Part shown: positions 62,009 to 64,000 of the stretch, piece after piece | Numbering within the stretch: the first letter of the stretch is position 1 | How the letters are laid out: every line of letters begins with the position of its first letter | NCBI RefSeq assembly: GCF_033097505.1 | Contig: NZ_AP028654.1 | Span: 2,066,001 to 2,130,000, forward strand | DNA: 64,000 nt | Direction: 5' to 3' | From: Helicovermis profundi | GTDB taxonomy: Bacteria; Bacillota; Clostridia; Peptostreptococcales; Acidaminobacteraceae | The notes under the pieces: generated by a model | What the model was told of the DNA's origin: nothing | The model's input: only the letters and a program-made list of their open reading frames with translations | Database searches by the model: none | Translations under genes and position numbers: made by a program

Positions 62009-64000
62009 TTAACTCATTCTATTTTTAAGAGCATCAATAAAATTCAACTTTTTAATTTTTTCATATGTTGCAAATTGTGAGAGTAAAATAAATACAATAG
62101 TTAAAACACCTGCATATACATATGAAATCGGTGGTGCTTTTGCGTTTAAAGTTATTACTTCACTAGACATTGATGCACCCACTGAGTCACCCATATTAAG
62201 AGCGAGTGGTATTCCTATAATTATTCCTACTATAACCATAATTATATTTTCATATAATACAGTTTTAAAAATTTCTTTTTTCGTAAAACCCATAACTCTA
62301 AGGGCTGAAAATTCTAATTGTCTCTCTTTAATTGTAATGATGGTTGAATTGTAAACAATTACAAAGCCTAAAATCCCTCCAAAAATAACCATTACACTTA
62401 TCATAGCTATCTGAATTTCTAAATACTCTTTAAATCCATCTGCAGAATCCTTTATAGAAAGAATACTACTAATAAAATTAAAATCTTTTAACTTCTCTTT
62501 TACGTCATCTTTGGAATTTATATAAGCACCGCTTATCATATTTTTATCATAAAAATAATGTCTTAAAGTATCAATGTTCATATAAGCTGAAATTCCAAGA
62601 CTTTGGTCTACCAAATCTTTAACTTTTATTTTAAATTCTTTGTCTTTATCTTTATATGATGAAAGGTACACATAATCCCCTTTTTTTACTTCTAATGTAT
62701 CTGCAAGTGATTTTGTTAATAATATACCATGTTTAGGAATTGTTATTCTTTCTTTCTTTAAATCAACCAAATTATAAAAGTTATTGTCTACTTTTAATCC
62801 TATTGTTTGTACATCTTTTGTTTTCCATTTGTTTCTTATTATTAATGGGTAATCCATTTTCCCACTTATATCTGTATATGATATAACTTCTTTAATTTTA
62901 ATTAATTCACTTTCATTTAATGGCGCTTTAAAACTTACGTTGTAGTCCATAGAAAGAAAGTTTGAATAAAAATCGTTAAAAATAACAGTTATGGAATTGT
63001 AAATATAAAATGGCATTTGTAAGACCGCAAAAGTTAATGCTATCCCTATTACTAAAAATAAAAATCTTCTTTTACTTCTTAGTATATTTTTAAATACAAT
63101 TTTCCAGCTAAATTTTAATTTTTTCCATATCCATGGTATTTTTTCTAAAAAAATTATTTTTCCAGTTTTAGGTGGATCAGGTCTCATGCTTTCTGCCGGA
63201 TTAATACTCATGATTTTTCTTGAACCAATAAATCCTGCACCTAGGCAAAATATTAAGGTTAAAGCTATTGAATAAATCACTACTTTGTAATCAAGCTTGC
63301 CTACTAATGTTGGTATATCAAAGTTATTTTCAGTAAATAATTTAGCAAAGCCATCTGCCATTTTTAGTCCAAAGTATATACCACTACTTCCACCCAGTAT
63401 ACCAATTCCAAGTGAATACATGGCGTAGTGTACAATTATTTCCTGGTTAGAATATCCAAGAGCTTTAAGTACACCTATGGCCATTCGATCATTTTTTATT
63501 AATTTATCTATAGTCATAGCTATAATAAATGCTGCCACACCTAAAAATATAAGTGGAACTACACCAGCAGCTTTTTTACCACCTTCAAGCTTTAAACTAA
63601 CAATTTTGTAGCTCATATGATCTTCATAAGAGTAGATACTTTTTACTCCATACTTTTTTAATTTTTTTTCTACAGCATCTATTGTTGTATCTATTTTTTC
63701 TTTGTCATTAACTTTAATTAATAACTGATTATAATCACTGCCAAAACCAAATGCACTTCTAGCAAATTCATCACTTACATATCCAATACCAAAAGTTTTA
63801 TAGTTTGGAACTAGTACTTGAGGATCTTCAATAGGGAAAATAAACTCAGATGATGCACTTTCACTATCAACACTTAAGTTATAATCGAATCCATTAATTT
63901 GTACTTTTAATTTGTCTCCAAGTGACATATTCCTTGCACCAAAAAAACTTTTCCCAACAGATATACCCTTGCTACTTGTACTTTTTTTACCTCTATAATA
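62009..64000 (-). CDS. FtsX-type ABC transporter permease (5' end outside window)
   Basis: The frame is open to the right edge, so the start codon is outside; the visible part is 663 residues. It reads YYRGKKSTSSKGISVGKSFF at the edge, then a periplasmic domain. Two FtsX-like blocks of membrane helices follow, near GVVPLIFLGVAAFIIAMT and ISVMVIFGGILGFVIVYNS, with SALRVMGFTKKEIFK and NPAESMRP as typical coupling segments. It resembles large MacB/LolC-type permeases with two FtsX domains. It pairs with the adaptor gene 13 bp downstream. Confidence 0.9.
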   Translation of the reverse strand, partial: YYRGKKSTSSKGISVGKSFFGARNMSLGDKLKVQINGFDYNLSVDSESASSEFIFPIEDPQVLVPNYKTFGIGYVSDEFARSAFGFGSDYNQLLIKVNDKEKIDTTIDAVEKKLKKYGVKSIYSYEDHMSYKIVSLKLEGGKKAAGVVPLIFLGVAAFIIAMTIDKLIKNDRMAIGVLKALGYSNQEIIVHYAMYSLGIGILGGSSGIYFGLKMADGFAKLFTENNFDIPTLVGKLDYKVVIYSIALTLIFCLGAGFIGSRKIMSINPAESMRPDPPKTGKIIFLEKIPWIWKKLKFSWKIVFKNILRSKRRFLFLVIGIALTFAVLQMPFYIYNSITVIFNDFYSNFLSMDYNVSFKAPLNESELIKIKEVISYTDISGKMDYPLIIRNKWKTKDVQTIGLKVDNNFYNLVDLKKERITIPKHGILLTKSLADTLEVKKGDYVYLSSYKDKDKEFKIKVKDLVDQSLGISAYMNIDTLRHYFYDKNMISGAYINSKDDVKEKLKDFNFISSILSIKDSADGFKEYLEIQIAMISVMVIFGGILGFVIVYNSTIITIKERQLEFSALRVMGFTKKEIFKTVLYENIIMVIVGIIIGIPLALNMGDSVGASMSSEVITLNAKAPPISYVYAGVLTIVFILLSQFATYEKIKKLNFIDALKNRMS

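Noticed and set aside
1-64000. CRISPR arrays, tRNA or rRNA genes, prophage
   Set aside because: I found no regularly spaced repeats, no tRNA-like cloverleaf or rRNA sequence, and no phage structural genes. The only mobile DNA seen is the two insertion sequences and the dispersed element.

Overview
This window looks like a chromosomal segment of a low-GC Firmicute, most likely an anaerobic member of the Clostridia or a close relative. The base composition is strongly AT-rich. Shine-Dalgarno sites are good, and TTG and GTG starts are frequent (ribD, exoA, mscS and others). TGA works as a stop, which argues against a Mollicute code. The window also carries a Gram-positive mraZ-rsmH-ftsL-PBP-murE division cluster, a YmfF/YmfH M16 protease pair, an FMN-riboswitch riboflavin operon and a PepF peptidase. 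I cannot name the genus from sequence alone.

Layout. Positions 1-4750 hold the division and wall cluster on the minus strand, with a three-repeat MraZ operator in front of mraZ. Just upstream of its promoter sits an IS1634-type insertion sequence (4886-6831) flanked by a 115-116 bp duplication of the target. Then come lgt, ymfH and ymfF (minus), ychF (plus), and housekeeping genes up to 18.1 kb: exonuclease III, GNAT, YdbC, HAD, HD, a zinc-finger/HTH/DUF2087/GIY-YIG-like fusion and an aminotransferase.

Positions 18.4-25.5 kb form one tightly packed plus-strand operon of unusual content. It encodes a polytopic membrane protein with a 430-residue tail, a zinc-ribbon protein with an internal duplication, an iron-type ABC binding lipoprotein and a fused permease with no ATPase, and a beta-propeller lipoprotein. 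The rib operon (ribD-ribE-ribBA-ribH plus a HAD phosphatase) follows on the minus strand under an FMN riboswitch.

Positions 30-45 kb are a mosaic of small and accessory genes. They include an ankyrin protein, YwbE, a YgjP-like metalloprotease, a secreted 452-residue protein coupled to a 12-codon leader ORF, a PPP-type phosphatase, a split permease, SulP, a D-2-hydroxyacid dehydrogenase with a glycerate kinase, a nucleotidyltransferase pair, PatB/MalY and Sir2. Positions 45-56.6 kb carry a MazG-like gene remnant, a TerB-like/SAP/PD-(D/E)XK nuclease candidate, PepF, CDGSH and peroxiredoxin-like proteins, YeiH with a LysR regulator, and an MscS channel. A second, distinct IS1634-type element (56681-58643) splits the mscS upstream region and is flanked by an identical 185 bp duplication. 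The window ends with rarD, a possible 36-residue membrane peptide and a MacA/FtsX-type export system that runs off the right edge.

A dispersed element of about 140 bp, made of two hairpins, occurs three times in full, once as a half copy and once as a 29 bp end-to-end scar. One copy supplies the last codons of the glycerate kinase. I see no tRNA, rRNA, CRISPR array or prophage. Functions come from recognisable motifs and gene order read by eye; no database search was run.
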